A stretch of 64,000 nt of DNA, taken from Pardosa pseudoannulata (lineage: Eukaryota; Arthropoda; Arachnida; Araneae; Lycosidae). The translations under genes and the position numbers were made by a program. Below the pieces are notes generated by a model. It was not told the origin of the DNA. It was given only the letters and a program-made list of their open reading frames with translations, and made no database searches. The DNA lies in assembly GCA_032207245.1 (NCBI GenBank), contig CM063501.1:78325186-78389185 (forward strand). The letters run 5' to 3'. Position 1 is the stretch's first letter, and each line of letters opens with the position of its first letter. Shown piece after piece: positions 50,301-63,500 of the stretch.

Positions 50301-51848
50301 ATATCTTTGAATCACGTATTATAAATTCTTGTGCAATTATATCCTTAGACGTTATTCTCGAGAATACCTTTAATATAGAAGTACGTTTAAAAAACAAGTC
50401 ACTGCCTTCTGTTTATTCACTAGTAGCCACTTCACTATTACCCATATTTTCAAAATCTGAACCCACAAAAGAAAAAACTGTATATAAATATCAGGAATGT
50501 AATTTTCGTAATAATGGTTTTAACCTTTACTAAAATTAGAACTCATGAAACTCTTTTTTACTAACTTCGATACAAGTGTCGCAATTTTGAGAGAATTAAG
50601 TTTGTCCTTCTTTTTCCTTTACACGTAATGTAATAGCAGCTACAGTCAAAACTGAATCTTTAAGCGTTAAAATATTTAGTATCATTAATCATACAAATTT
50701 GAAGTATGAAGGACCACTTGAAATGAAAGTTGTTATAATAAAGGTCTTTAAAGGTTTATATAAAGTTTAACTATGAGCATTATATTCAATTCTTGTTAGC
50801 AAGTACTCTGACTTCATTCCCGGAAGCTCTATATAATTTAAAAGTATCTAAAAATATATCTTTGAATCACGTATTATAAATTCTTGTGCAATTATATCCT
50901 TAGACGTTATTCTCGAGAATACCTTTAATATAGATGTACGTTTAAAAAACATGTCACTGCCTTCTGTTTATTCACTAGTAGCCACTTCACTGTTACCCAT
51001 ATTTTCAAAATCTGAACCCGCAAAAGCAAACACTGAATTTAAATATCAGGAATGTAATTTTCGTAATAATGGTTTTAACCTCTACTAAAATTAGAGCTCA
51101 TAAAACTCTTTTTTACTAACTTCTATACAACAGTCGCAATTTTGAGAGAATTAAGTTTGTCCTTCTTTTTCTGCACGTAATGTAACAGCAGCTACAGTCA
51201 AAACTGAATCTTTAAGTGTTTAAAATATTTAGTATCATTAATCATACAAATTTGAAGTTCTAAGAATCAATTTAAATGAAAATTGTTATAATAATAATCT
51301 TTGAAGGTGTTAAGTTTTACATAAAATTTAACTCAGCATTTTATTAAATTCTTGTTAACAAGTACTCTGACTTCATTCTCGGAAGCTCTATATGTTTAAA
51401 AGTATGTAAAAATATCTCTTTAAATCCCGTATTATAAATTTTTGTGCAACTATATCCGTAGACGTTATTCTCAAGAATACTTTTAATATAGATGTACCTT
51501 TAAAAAACACGTCATTGCCTCGTGGTTAATCGCTGGTAACAACGTCACTGTTACCCATATTTTCAAAATCTGAACCCGCAACAGCAAAGGCTGAATATAA
51601 ATTTCAGGAATGCAATTTTCCTAATAATAGTTTTAACCTTTACTAAAATTAGAACTCATAAAACTCTTTTTTACTGACTTCGATACAAGAGTCGCAATTT
51701 CGAGAGAATTAAGTTTGTCCTTCTTTTTCCTGCACGTAATGGAACAGCAGCTACAGTCAAAACTGAATCTTGAAGCGTTTAAAATATTTAGTATCATTAA
51801 TCATACAAATATGAAGTTCGAAGAACCACTGTAAATGAAAATTGTTAT
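47381..51848. repeat. Tandem array I, about 551-bp monomers, eight copies
   Basis: AGTCTTTAAAGG or AGGTCTTTAAAGG starts near 47459, 47987, 48532, 49078, 49636, 50189, 50740 and 51297 (steps 528-558 bp). Constant parts include CACTTCACTGTTACCCAT, CTCTGAGCATTATATTCAAT and ACTAAAATTAGAACTCATAA. Copies near 49520-49640 and 50625-50745 share private variants (GAAGTATGAAGGACCACT) at a distance of about 1104 bp, so part of the array evolves as a dimer. Open frames inside are repeat by-products. Confidence 0.93.
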
Positions 51849-52480
51849 TTCACTACATTGCTAAAATTTAGGATCAATAGTCAAAGAGCTTTTTCATAAA
51901 ATGAAACACCACTAATAGGTTGGTAGTTTCAGCAATTCATACTCGATGTCATTAAATAAGAGATCCAAGAGAATTATCCCCGGACATTTATAATTAGTGC
52001 GATAAAAATATTTTCCGTTATACTTACATTAGTAATTTAGCACGGCTTAGATGAAGCTCCCAGAAAATTAAATTTTTCCTTTTTTTGAGTGACCTTTTTG
52101 CAGTAATTGGCACAAAACTGGAGCACACAGAAACCTTTTTCCCTCAGTAATGGGTGGCCTAAATTTCTCTCCCAAATCGATGCCGTAAAACAAATTTGGC
52201 TTACACCCGTATTTTGTCCTTTAGTGGGTGTTGTCATAAAGATGAAAACACACTCCTTTTATTCCTGTTTATAGAGCTCCGGTTGTTATGGTAGAATCGC
52301 TTATTTATTTTCCAAACTAATGACTAGAGATTCTTATATTTTTGTCGTATCATGGATGGCATAATGAAAGCATTGTAAATATTGTGATAATGTGATTATT
52401 TTTCAATTCCTACCCGTCCTTTTCTTAAGATGATGCCTTTTTTATGTTGTTTTCTTTCTTTTTGTATTGACATATCGTTA
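51849..52480. other. Less A+T-rich spacer after array I
   Basis: About 52020-52260 is closer to balanced composition. A minus-strand open frame (52037-52237, 66 codons) has no domain I recognise. No transposon ends found. Confidence 0.4.
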
Positions 52481-54010
52481 AGTCTTATTCACCTCAAAAA
52501 TAAAAGCTTGATTTTTAAAAGACTGTAAGCATGCTATTTATTAGTTTTGCTGAAGAAAAAAAAGTTTTGTATTAATTATACAGAAAATAATCTAACACAT
52601 AATTATACATTGAACTAATTTTCTGAATCATATGCTAAAATTTGTACCTGCTTTTCTCTTTGAAATTAATTCTTACATCTCTTTTTCTAATAATATTTTG
52701 CATTATTTACGTTAAATAATACTCACATGATTTTTAAAGACTATGTCCACTGTTTCTTAGCTTAAAAAATAAAAATATTAATATTATTATTTTTAAATCT
52801 ATTTATTAGTTTTGCAGAAGAAAAAAATGTTTTGTATTCATTATGCAGAAAATATTCTAATACATAATTATACATTGAACTAATTTTTTGAATCATATGT
52901 TAAAATTTGTACCTGCTTTTCTCTTTGAAATTAATTCTTACATCTCTTTTTCTAATAATATGTTGCATTATTTACGTTAAATAATACTCACGTGATTTTT
53001 TAAAGACTATGTCTACTGTTTCTTAGCTTAAAAAATAAAAATAAAAATATTATTATTTTCAAATCTAGTAAAATTCTAGTATACATAAGACATAATTATA
53101 TATTAAAATAATTTAACGAAAAGTATAATTATGTATATCTAACATGCCTTTCCCCCACTTTTCCCTTCAATTATTTTTTTTAATATGACCTATTTTGGGT
53201 ATTGAAATAGACTTGATTCAAGCTAAAAAAAATGTTCACGTGTTTTATTTAATGAGTACCTGTAATATTTCTTAATATTTACCGAAGAAGGAAATATTTA
53301 TAATTTAAAGTCCAGTAAAATAATCAAATATAATACATGCACATATACGTGTAATTATAAATTGAACTGAATTTAACATAAAAAACCATTAATTTATCAA
53401 AGAAGTAACTTTTTGAGTGTATGTAATGTATGAATTTATATATTGTACTAAATCGTTATATAAGGTTATTTAATTCATACCCTCATACTTATATTTTCTA
53501 TCCCCACTTTCTCCTGTTTTTCTATACTTCTATAGCTTTCTGTAATTTTGTTTTTCTTTCTTCGACCAATTTCAAAATTCTTTATTCATGTTTAATTTTC
53601 ACATGAATTATAAGACAATATGTACTGTTTATTAGCCTTTGCAAAATAAATTTATAATAATATTGTTAAAGCCTGAATGATATATGAAAATATAGTAAGA
53701 TATATTTATATATTAAACTATTTAATGGCTAGTATGATTATTTTGTCATATATGCCTAGCTCTCATTTCAAAATATGTTTCTTGATATGTAGAATTTTTC
53801 CCCTTCGCTTATTCAAATAGACTTACTTAATTCGAAATAAAAAATATATTCACAAGGTTCAATCAAGGAAGACGCGTATTGTTTTTCAATATTTACCAAA
53901 GAGAAAAATATTAATTATTTATCGTCCGGCAAAAAAGTAAGAATAAATTATAGTTAATCACAATTTTAAGATGAACTGCTTTAATACTTTAAAAAAATCT
54001 AATATTTTAT
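52481..54010. repeat. Tandem array J, two close 265-bp copies plus diverged ones
   Basis: TTTATTAGTTTTGC starts at 52537 and 52802, with nearly identical DNA between (for example TTGTACCTGCTTTTCTCTTTG in both). Further right, weaker relatives share AAATAAAAATATTA, AGTAAAATAATC and ACATAATTATA-type motifs, so this looks like a decaying array. Confidence 0.7.
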
Positions 54011-54540
54011 CAGGTAATAATTAAGCCTGTATATAATAACTTAAAATATTAACATTTTATAATGCTTGTATAGTTTTCAAAGAAATTTTACTCGGCAACT
54101 GAAATATTTTAGGTTTATTCTTATTCTGTGTATATTTGTTATAATTAATTTCAAAATTAAAAGTTTTGGTGTAATGTATATGAAACTAAGCTCTGCGTTC
54201 CCAACTTTCGGTTTGGATTTACAAATTTAGTAACTTAGTGACATTACAAGGTTTTTTGAAAAAGATTTTGTGATCTATTTTAATTTTAGGTAAGTTGTGA
54301 GGCACAAACATGTTAGATTTGGGAATATTAGGCACTTTATCTTTTCGCTCGGGAACGGAAAAATACCCGTATTTCATATTACAATAATTTTCAATTCCCA
54401 TGATGTTTTTCGTGCTATGTGCTACCACAGTATAAGTTGGAAGGCTATGTACTAATATACTTGAGGAAACTCCTCGGAATATAATATATATCTATATATA
54501 TGAATAAAATAATAACTATAACCTTACACCTCGGATCTCT
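54011..54540. other. Spacer with a minus-strand open frame of uncertain nature
   Basis: 54219-54428 on the minus strand is open for 69 codons and has a mixed, protein-like composition (Lys, Pro, Asn, with GYFSVPERKDKVPNIPKSN). I recognise no domain, and there is no clear splice context on that strand. It may be chance. Confidence 0.25.
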
Positions 54541-56790
54541 TTGAAAAAGAAAAGTGAAATTAAAAAAACTTTAAAGTCATGTTAACGTCAATATTTTGAT
54601 AAAATATTAATGTCAAATAAATAAATAAAACACCAACAATAAATTTGAATATTATTATTGTCGAGGCCTTGATATCTAATTTCTATTTAGCAAAATATTC
54701 TATAACGAACATTTCTACGGAATTTTTACCATATAATACCGTAAAACTACTAAACAATGGTTAAACATTTATCTTTAAAAATAAAAAAAAAATTAAATTT
54801 TAAGAAATTATTTTTTATGCATTTGAGGAAACTACTAAGAACAGAAGTTATGTAAGTAAAATATAATCCTAAACACTTTTCATACATTTTAAGTATTAAA
54901 AAAAAAGAGAGAAAGTCATGAGAACGTGTATGTTATGGTTGCAAACGGAAAAACAAATAATAAATATATAAATATAAATAAATAAAGCTTAAAAAATAAA
55001 AAAAAATTATTGTATAATGACTTTTATTGAGTAAAATGTTATAACAAGAATATTTATTTGGAATCTTGAGAATAACAATCAGTAAAAATGACTAAACAAT
55101 GGTTAAACCCTTTATCTTTAAAATTTAAGTTTCAAGAAAGTTTTTACTTACAAAGTAATCCCTGTACATTTTAAAAAACTGTTCGGAACAATTTTATATC
55201 CATAAAATAATTAAAACTTTTATATATCCAATACCTTTATTGTATATTTGAGAATAAAAATAAAAAGCACTCAATGTCTTGTGAACATGAATATTATGAT
55301 ACCAAAATAAAAAATAATTAAATAAAACACCAACAATCGATAAGGAAATTGTATTGTGAATACCTTTATTACAAACCTTTATTAAGCTGAAATTTTTTTT
55401 ATAACCAATATTTTACGTTATCTTGAGCATTTCAATCCGTAAAAATGTCTAAACTGTGATTAAACGTTTCATCTTTTAATTAAAGAAATGTTTTAATAAG
55501 TTGTTTCTAAGCAATCTCCTTACATTTAAGCAAACTATTTAGAACACAATATTATTATAAATAACATAATTAGAACTTTTATATCTTGACACCTTTAAGA
55601 TATTTTGAGAATATAAAACAAAAAAGTCATGAGAACGTAAATATAATATACCAAACGCAAAAAATAAAGGATAAATAAATATATAAACAAATAAAACATC
55701 AATAATAAATATGGAAATTGTATTACGAATGCCTCTTTTATTTAACGGCAATTTTTATCTAACGAATATTTATACCGATTCTTCAGTACTTGATTTCGTA
55801 AAAATGTCTAAACTGTGATTAAACTTTTTTATCTTTTTAATTAAAGAAATGTTTTAACAAGTTATTTCTAAGCAGAGTAATCTCTTTAAATTCAAGCAAA
55901 CTATTTAGAACACACTATTGTATAGAAATAATATAATTAGAAATTTTATATCTTGACATCTTTAAGATATTTTTGAGAATATAAAACGAAAAAGTCATGA
56001 AAACGTAACTATTAAGATACGAAAATAAAAAAATATAAGATAAATAAAGATATAAATAAATAAAATATCAATAATACATACGGAAATTGTATTACGAATA
56101 TCTCTTTCATTTAGCGGCAATTTTTATCTAACGAATATTTATACCGATTCTTCAGCACTTGATTTCGTAAAAATGTCTAAACTATGATTAAACTTTTTTA
56201 TTTTTTTAATTAAAGAAATGTTTTAACAAGTTATTTCTAAGCAGAGTAATCTCTTTAAATTCAAGCAAACTATTTAGAACAAATTGCTGTTAATAAAAAC
56301 ATAATTAGAACTTTTATATCTTGCCCCATTTAAGATATTTTTGAGATTATAAATGAAATAAAAGTAATGAAAACTTGAATATTATGATACCAAACTCAAA
56401 TATAAAAGATAAATAAATATATAAATAAATATCAATAATACATACGGAAATTGTATTACGAATATCTCTTTCATTTAGCGGCAATTTTTATCTAACGAAT
56501 ATTTATACCGATTCTTCAGCACTTGATTTCGTAAAAATGTCTAAACTATAACTAAAGTTTTTAATTTTTTCTTCAACAAATACTTTCTTAACAAAGTATT
56601 CTATACATCTGAGAAAGCAATTTAGAACAGAATATACATCAATAAAATAAATAGAATCCCGGACACTTTTGAAATATTTTTTTAAAGAAAAAAAAATAAA
56701 AAATTCAAAGTCATGGGAACGTGAATATTCTGGCACCAACCTCAAAAAAATAAATAAATAAGTATATCAAACATCAACATGAAAAATGAA
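54541..56790. repeat. Tandem array K, about 357-bp monomers, six to seven copies
   Basis: AAAGTCATGAGAACG or a variant starts near 54570, 54914, 55275, 55626, 55992, 56363 and 56710. GCGGCAATTTTTATCTAACG and TTGATTTCGTAAAAATGTCT recur near 55749, 56113 and 56475 in almost identical form. Copies on the left are more diverged than those on the right. Confidence 0.9.
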
Positions 56791-57259
56791 AAACACCTGT
56801 CACATGATGGAATCCCCAACGTCCTTCCTTCCTCATGACTCTGAATATTTTCGCTCGGTATTTAGAAACTGACTTTCTTGACACGCTGCTTGCAACGTTT
56901 TGGCATTTCCTCATCCCAGTCAATGTCTGTTACATCCTCATTACGTTACCTGGACGATCAGGTGTTCGAAAGCCACAGGTGTTTTCGCTTTATAGAATTC
57001 GAATGCAGGAAAAATGACACTGCCGAAGGTGAAAATAGTCGATTTTGTGTGCAAAGAAATCTGTTGTCTTCCTATTGCTGGAATAAAAGTCCCTTTCTAG
57101 CAGTTGATTACTAGGGAGTTATATGAGGTAATGAGGATATTTTTAATACTCGTTATAATTATAATTTTAGTAATAACAGTAGTTTATAATTATAATAACA
57201 GTAACAATAATCGTTTAATAATTTTAATAATAGTTTTATTTCATTTTTTTAAAAAAAAA
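56791..57259. other. Less A+T-rich spacer, then AAT-rich DNA
   Basis: 56800-57110 is closer to balanced composition with two overlapping short plus-strand frames and no recognisable domain. 57120-57259 is made of AATAAT/ATTATA-type low complexity. Confidence 0.4.
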
Positions 57260-58630
57260 AAGTTTTCTTCTAAATATATATTTAGTTTATGGGAACAAAT
57301 GCTTTACCTATATACCACTTCAGCTGAAAAGTCTTTCATTATGACAACCTATTTTTAATTCAGTATAAAACATACAGTTCTTCGTTTAGAATAACATTTT
57401 TCCTAGATCATTAAGAAGGGTCTAAAAATGTGTATTACATATGAAGAAAAAAAATAGTAATTCACTAACCTGCAAGTCAACTTTTATAGGAACAAATATT
57501 TTATGTACTATTTCAGTAGAAAATTCTTTCATCATAATAACCTGTTTTTAATTTAGTATAAAATATACAGTTCTTTGTTTCGAATAACATTTTTCCTAGA
57601 TCATTAAGAAGGGTCTAAAAATGTGTATTACATATGAAGAAAAAAAATAGTAATTCACTAACCTGCAAGTCAACTTTTATAGGAACAAATATTTTATGTA
57701 CTATTTCAGTAGAAAATTCTTTCATTATGACAACCTATTTTTAATTTAGTAAAAATATACAGTTCTGTATTTAGAATAATATTTTTCCTATATAATTAAA
57801 AAGGGTCTAAAAATGTGTACTCCAAAGGAAAAAAAGTAGAAATTCACTAACCTGAAAAATCAACTTTTATAGGAGCAAATACTTTACCATTCCAGCTGAA
57901 AATTCTTTCATTATGACAATCTATCTTTAATTTAGTATAAAATATACAGTTCTTTGTTTAGAATAACATTTTTTCTTAGGTCATTAAGAAGGGTCTAAAA
58001 ATGTGCACTCCAAACGAAAAAAGTAGAAATTCATTAACCTGAAAAGTCAACTTTTATAAGAACAAATATTTTACCTATGTACCATTCCAGCTGAAAATTC
58101 TTCCATTGTGACAACCTATTTTCAATTCAGTATAAAATATCCAGTTCTTTGTTTACAATAACAATTTTCCTAGATCATTAAGAAGGGTCTAAAAATGTAT
58201 ACTCAAAATGAAAAAAGTAGAAATTTACTAACCTGGAAGTCAACTTTTATAAGAACAAATACTTTAGGCCCCATTTCAGTTGAAAATTCTTTCATTGTGA
58301 CAACGTATATTTAATTCAATATAAAATATACAGTTCTCTGTTTAGAATAACATTTTTCCTAGATCATTAAGAAGGCTCTAAAAATGTGTACTCCAAACGA
58401 AAAAAGTAGAAATTCACTAATCTGCAAATCAACGTTTATAGGAACAAATACTTTACTTATTTACCATCCCAGTTGAAAATTCTTTCATTGTGACAACCTA
58501 TTTTTAATTTAGTAAAAATATACTATTCTTTGTTTAGAATAACATTTATCCTAGATCATTAAGAAGGCTCTAAAAATGTTTACTCCAAATGAAAAAACGT
58601 AGAAACCACACTAACCTGGAAGTCGACTTT
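57260..58630. repeat. Tandem array L, about 191-bp monomers, seven copies
   Basis: ATCATTAAGAAGG or a variant starts near 57409, 57602, 57796, 57983, 58176, 58366 and 58559. Other constant parts are CTAACCTGCAAGTCAACTTT and AAAATTCTTTCATTATGACA. The units ending near 57600 and 57795 are almost identical, so at least one duplication is recent. Confidence 0.93.
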
Positions 58631-59176
58631 AAAAATTTTTAAATTAGAAAGTAATATTTATATCATATAGACGGTAATTATTTTTTTATTCTGTAAACAT
58701 TAATTATATCAATGCAGTGATATATATTATTTTACAGCATGATAAATGATAACTATTTTTAATGTTCAATTTCTTTATATTTTAATTTTTTTAAATAAAA
58801 TTTTAAAACTTTAGATTTCAGAATGAAAGAAATGTTTTACTTAAATTTGATATAAAATTTTAGTTTCTAATATAGATATATCAAATTTGTCTTGTGACGA
58901 AATTAATTTCCTTATTTTCATTTGGTGTACATTTTCCATACTAGTTTAAAATATACGTTACTTTAAAAGATAAAAATAAACCATTTTTTCATAGCAACAT
59001 AATTATTAATAATTTTGTAAAAAGTTCATTCTAAAGGAGCAGAGAATTTTTTTTTATAATGGATCGCAAAATGTATGTTATCATAAAGATTTTAAGTTTC
59101 GAAAAGTACTATGACCTCTTAAAAGCTCTCATATCTATTAATGGAGTATTTTACGTACATTAGATTCCCTTTATTC
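58631..59176. other. A+T-rich DNA
   Basis: GATATAAAATTTTAGTTTCT near 58850 resembles a stretch near 10552, possibly an old dispersed repeat. Nothing else recognised. Confidence 0.4.
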
Positions 59177-59816
59177 TTAACCCTCTAAGCGGTTCGCACG
59201 TACAATTCCGCCAAACCGATATGTCTTCAAAGCCGTTGTCACGTACAATTTTCGACCTCCAAAACAGCTCCGAAAATTGGATGTAACGTACATTTCTGCC
59301 AGTGCTTTCCCTCATGCAATTTTGAGGTAGGAGGGTCAGGTCGATTGTTTAGGAACTGCAGCCCTCTTTGACTAACATTTATTGAGAGATGCACTCCTAC
59401 CCCCTGAAGCACAAAGACACTGATAGCTTTTAATGGCATTGTAAATCTCTAGGCAACAGATGTATCTCTAATTGCACCACTTAAATATATTTGATGAATT
59501 TCGTAAAAAGTATAAATAAGTCTCTCAAAGAATATTTTTATTTGTACTTTTTGAATCCATTATTTCTTATGCGATGATCTTCCAGACTTGAAGAGCCTTA
59601 TGTGTATTAAAAATTAACAATCTATAATATCTATTTATATATCTATTTATAACCGGAAGTAAAGGGACAATAACGAGGGTGGGTTTCCCGTATTCTATTC
59701 TAGTTGACTAAGGGTAAAGTAAAAAAACATAGAACGCTTTCGCCACTGACACAGTAAACCTTTATCATATTTTCTGGAGACTTTTTTTCCTCGATGTCTT
59801 CCACTCGGAGGGTTAA
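59177..59816. mobile_element. TTAA-flanked non-autonomous element (632 bp), piggyBac-like
   Basis: TTAA at 59177-59180 is followed by CCCTCTAAGCGG. The right end on the opposite strand is TTAA (59813-59816) followed by CCCTCCGAGTGG, which differs only by three transitions. The left subterminal part repeats CACGTACAATTCCGCC-like units, with GTAC at 59200, 59243 and 59288 (43 and 45 bp apart). GTACAATTCCGC is shared with the right end of the element at 33974. No transposase remains; a minus-strand frame (59239-59439) has no recognisable domain. Confidence 0.82.
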
Positions 59817-60069
59817 GTATATGTATATTTCAATTATTTATGTACTTATATCTTAAAAGAAGTCAAATCGCTTTATGTATTTGTAGGACACTGCCATTTG
59901 GTAGCTGAGAAAATGGGTTAGAATCCCACTGTTTCAGATAACTACTTTATGCTGATTTTTTACTGGAAGACCGAGAGGCCTCTTTCATTTAAACTGTTTT
60001 ATTATGTAAAAAATCAAAAGGTCAAGTTAAAATATTAAATAAAATACATTTAATTTTATCGAACAATAA
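59817..60069. other. Spacer with a possible SINE-head remnant
   Basis: GGGTTAGAATCCCACTG at about 59914-59930 resembles box B of SINE-A (GGGTTCGAATCCCACTG), with TGGTAGCTGAG shortly before it. The rest of a SINE is not recognisable. Confidence 0.35.
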
Positions 60070-60319
<250 letters not shown>

Positions 60320-61289
60320 ACAAATTGGTATCACTTAATATCTTTTTAATTGAATTAAGGTAATTTTAATGAAAATTAATTGAATACAAAAAACGCCATA
60401 GAATAAGTTAAAAAATTGGCTTTCAAATTAGTTTGTTATCTTCTTTTATGGTATATTTCTATAGCTATTTACCCACCCTAAAAGCTAGATACCCCTTAAG
60501 ACAATTTAAGTCTTTCAGCCTGCATGAAAAGTGACAATTTCCACCTTATATTATGGAAGGTGTTTGGTTTAGCTGAGCACTTTTCTCTGAATGAATCATA
60601 AACGTGGGAGATATAAATAACTTAATGGTCTGGGTGAGGAATTTCAAAAGTAGTTTGCCTCTAAACTTTAAGGCACTGTTCTCTGTCAGCAAAAAGTTTT
60701 TTTTTTCTGGATGTTCTAATGCTAAAAATCTTCTCATTCTTTCTAGAATGTTAAGTATTTTACTAGAAATTATCAGGCACACTTTATATTCTCTTTCTTA
60801 CAGACTTGTGTAAGGTGAAAGGGAAAATATTGACTCTAGACTTTGACACTTGCAATGTTTATCAGAGAATATTTTAATATTTCAATGTTACTTTTTTTCG
60901 TGTTTGACGAGATCAGTGCTGAAAATTGAAACATTGAGGAGTTGTAAATAAAAACGTGTCAGCTGTTTACTGTAAACAGACTTAAAACTTACAAAACTTT
61001 TTGTCTCAAATTGTAGTTTCTTTTTTATGTAGAGCGCATGTTATTTCAAAATGGTTTCAGTATTTTTTCATGAAAATTTTATACATTGTATACAATTAAA
61101 TTTTCATCCGATTTAGCATCTAAATTTCCTCGTATATATCAGAATAAATGTATGTTGTTTTTGTTTTGCAATGATAAATTTTTAATTTTTAAGGAAAAAA
61201 GATTCCTTTTTTTTTCAAATATTTTTTAAAAATACATATGTATCTTAAATACATACAAATCTGGATTCTAAGTTGTGATAAAGTATATT
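60320..61289. other. A+T-rich DNA
   Basis: Overlapping open frames on both strands near 60546-60813 have no recognisable domain. Nothing else seen. Confidence 0.45.
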
Positions 61290-61900
61290 TTAACACGTTG
61301 ACTGCCTGACGCATTTTCGGTGGTTTTTTTTTTTTAAGGCGCCGAAGTGACCTTTCCATTATGCGATACTTAAATCTTATTTGCAGTAGATAAAACGAGT
61401 TATAAAATCATGCTTTAAGCAGTTTTCGTGGTCGGGTTTATCGGTGACTGCCACGTCGCGGTAGGCAATTGTTTCGATTGTCCCTTTTTTTCCAAAGAAA
61501 CAGGCTTCGATTGCTAAGTGATTACTCTTAATCTTTAGCATTACTCTCAATCTTTAGCATTAGCAATCTTTAGCATCTTAAGCATTCAAAGCAGCTAGGA
61601 AGAACTAGAGCAAAGACTTTGACTAAAAAACTAGTTATTGTTCCGATTGCTTTTATTCATCTACTCTTTGACTCGATGTTTCAATCTGACTCCTGGCAAT
61701 ATGCACTGATAAAATGTATATTTTTCACGTACTAATAAAATTATTTTTGTATGTCCTATATTGCACTAATTTCTTCAAATCATTATAATAACAATGGTAT
61801 TATTGAAAAATTTATCAGTATCCATATTTACTAGGTATGTATTTTTATTGTTTGCTGCGTCGCCGGTCACCGTCGAACCCCATCGCAGTGAACGTGTTAA
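61290..61900. mobile_element. TTAA-flanked non-autonomous element (603 bp)
   Basis: TTAA at 61290-61293 is followed by CACGTTGACTGC. The right end on the opposite strand is TTAA (61897-61900) then CACGTTCACTGC, an 11 of 12 match. The termini and subterminal DNA are G+C-richer (CGGTGGTTTT on the left, CGCCGGTCACCGTCGAACCC on the right). The start CACGTTGACTGC resembles CACTTTGACTGCC of the element at 44744, so the two may be related. Inside, CTTTAGCATT-type units repeat near 61530-61580. No coding remnant. Confidence 0.82.
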
Positions 61901-62154
61901 AACAATAAGTTTGTCTTGAACTTAATTATATTTTTAGTAATCACGCACGTTAACCTTGATATCATTTTTGTTAAGAACAAAGAGTTTCTTATTTAAAACT
62001 TTCTAACAAAATATTTTTTGTGCTTCAAAAATGAATGAGATATGTTTGTAAAGATAATAATTTGTTCTAACTATGCTTTAAAAATATGTTTGTAAAACTA
62101 CTAGTATTCAAGGTGTGAGAAAACCAAAATAATAATTATTTTGGACTCATTTGG
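61901..62154. other. A+T-rich DNA
   Basis: Nothing recognisable. Confidence 0.5.
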
Positions 62155-62860
62155 ACATTTTTTCGACTCTTAACAGTTGTATGAACAATTAAATTATACG
62201 CGCATTTTACAAACCAAACCAACTTAGTCGATTCCACATGTACGGAAATCGTTCTATAATATTTCATACAGTTTTATAATTACTCCGATCTCTATATTAG
62301 TTAGACAGACTCTTCCTGCTTCACCTACAGTCTTTAAAACATTCTTTTAATTCTACATTAGATTTATAAACTTAAGAATTTGAAAATGTACAGGTTGATA
62401 TCTAAAGTCATAATATTTCTGTAAGATGACTTTCAAATTAATATACGTAAGGTTGCAATTGATAATAGGAAAACTATAGTAATATTTTTTCGACTTTTAA
62501 TAGTTGTATGGCCCTTTAAATTTTATGCACATTTTACTAACTTTGTGCATTTTACAAACGTTGAGCATTTTTCCCAACTTTGTAGATATGTAGATTTATA
62601 ACTACGTATGGAAATCGTTCTATAATATTTTGTATAGTTTTCTAATTACTCCTATCTCTATATTAGTTAGAAAGACTCTTCCTGCTTCACCTAGAGTTTT
62701 TAAAACATTCTTTTAATTCTACATTAGATATATAAACTTAACCTTTTGAAAATATACAGGTTGATATCTAAAGTCATGATATTCCCGTAAAATGACTTTC
62801 AAATTAATATACATGAGGCCGTAATTGATAATAGGTAAACTACAGTAATAGGTAATAGCT
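62155..62860. repeat. Direct repeat, two copies of about 330-360 bp
   Basis: The first copy (about 62155-62485) and second (about 62486-62860) share GACTCTTCCTGCTTCACCTA, TTCTTTTAATTCTACATTAG and CAGGTTGATATCTAAAGTCA in order. The offset is about 327 bp at the start and 363 bp later because the second copy has an inserted stretch with repeated CATTTT/AACTTTG units near 62530-62590. Confidence 0.85.
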
Positions 62861-63470
62861 ATAGGTAAATTTTGTAAAAGAAAATTATAGTTGATATGGG
62901 CAACTAAAGTTTTAACAGAAAAGCTCTTTTTCAATAAAAAAATAGCGAGGACATAAAACTATATTCTGATATTCGGATTCAATTCGAATTACATTAATAT
63001 TTTTAAATTTAGAAAATATTTGGCAAATATTTCAAGAACATTTCAATCTGTTCCAAATTTTCTGTAACAACTGAACACATTTCAAGTAAATTTAATGCAG
63101 CAGCACATAACGCTCGTGTTTACTTGTATTTCGAATTGAAAAAAAAATCAGGTACTCATGAATTTATTAAAATTTTTATATATGAACAGTACAACAAACT
63201 AAGCAATAAAAGGATGATCCACAGTAAATAAGTCTAATGTGTTCTCAAACTAACAGTACTTCCGTGTAACTTATGAATGAAAAAGGGGCGGGGCTGATGT
63301 AGAAAAAGAATGACATCCGAAATAACGTACTCTTGATGTCGTCCGCTGTTAGAAAAAAGACATATAAAAGATTCCTAAACACTTGTAAAACAATTTTGTC
63401 GACATACGTCAATTTCAAGGGAAACTGAAGCATTTACAGAAACATATATACATACGTTCATATATACGTG
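62861..63470. other. A+T-rich DNA
   Basis: No gene recognised; small minus-strand frames at 62719-62934 and 63245-63433 have no domain. Confidence 0.5.
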
Positions 63471-63474
63471 TGTT

Positions 63475-63500
<26 letters not shown>
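63471..63500. repeat. (TA)n run left of SINE-A copy 4
   Basis: Short TA run that, with the run after 63680, forms one microsatellite split by the SINE. Confidence 0.9.
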
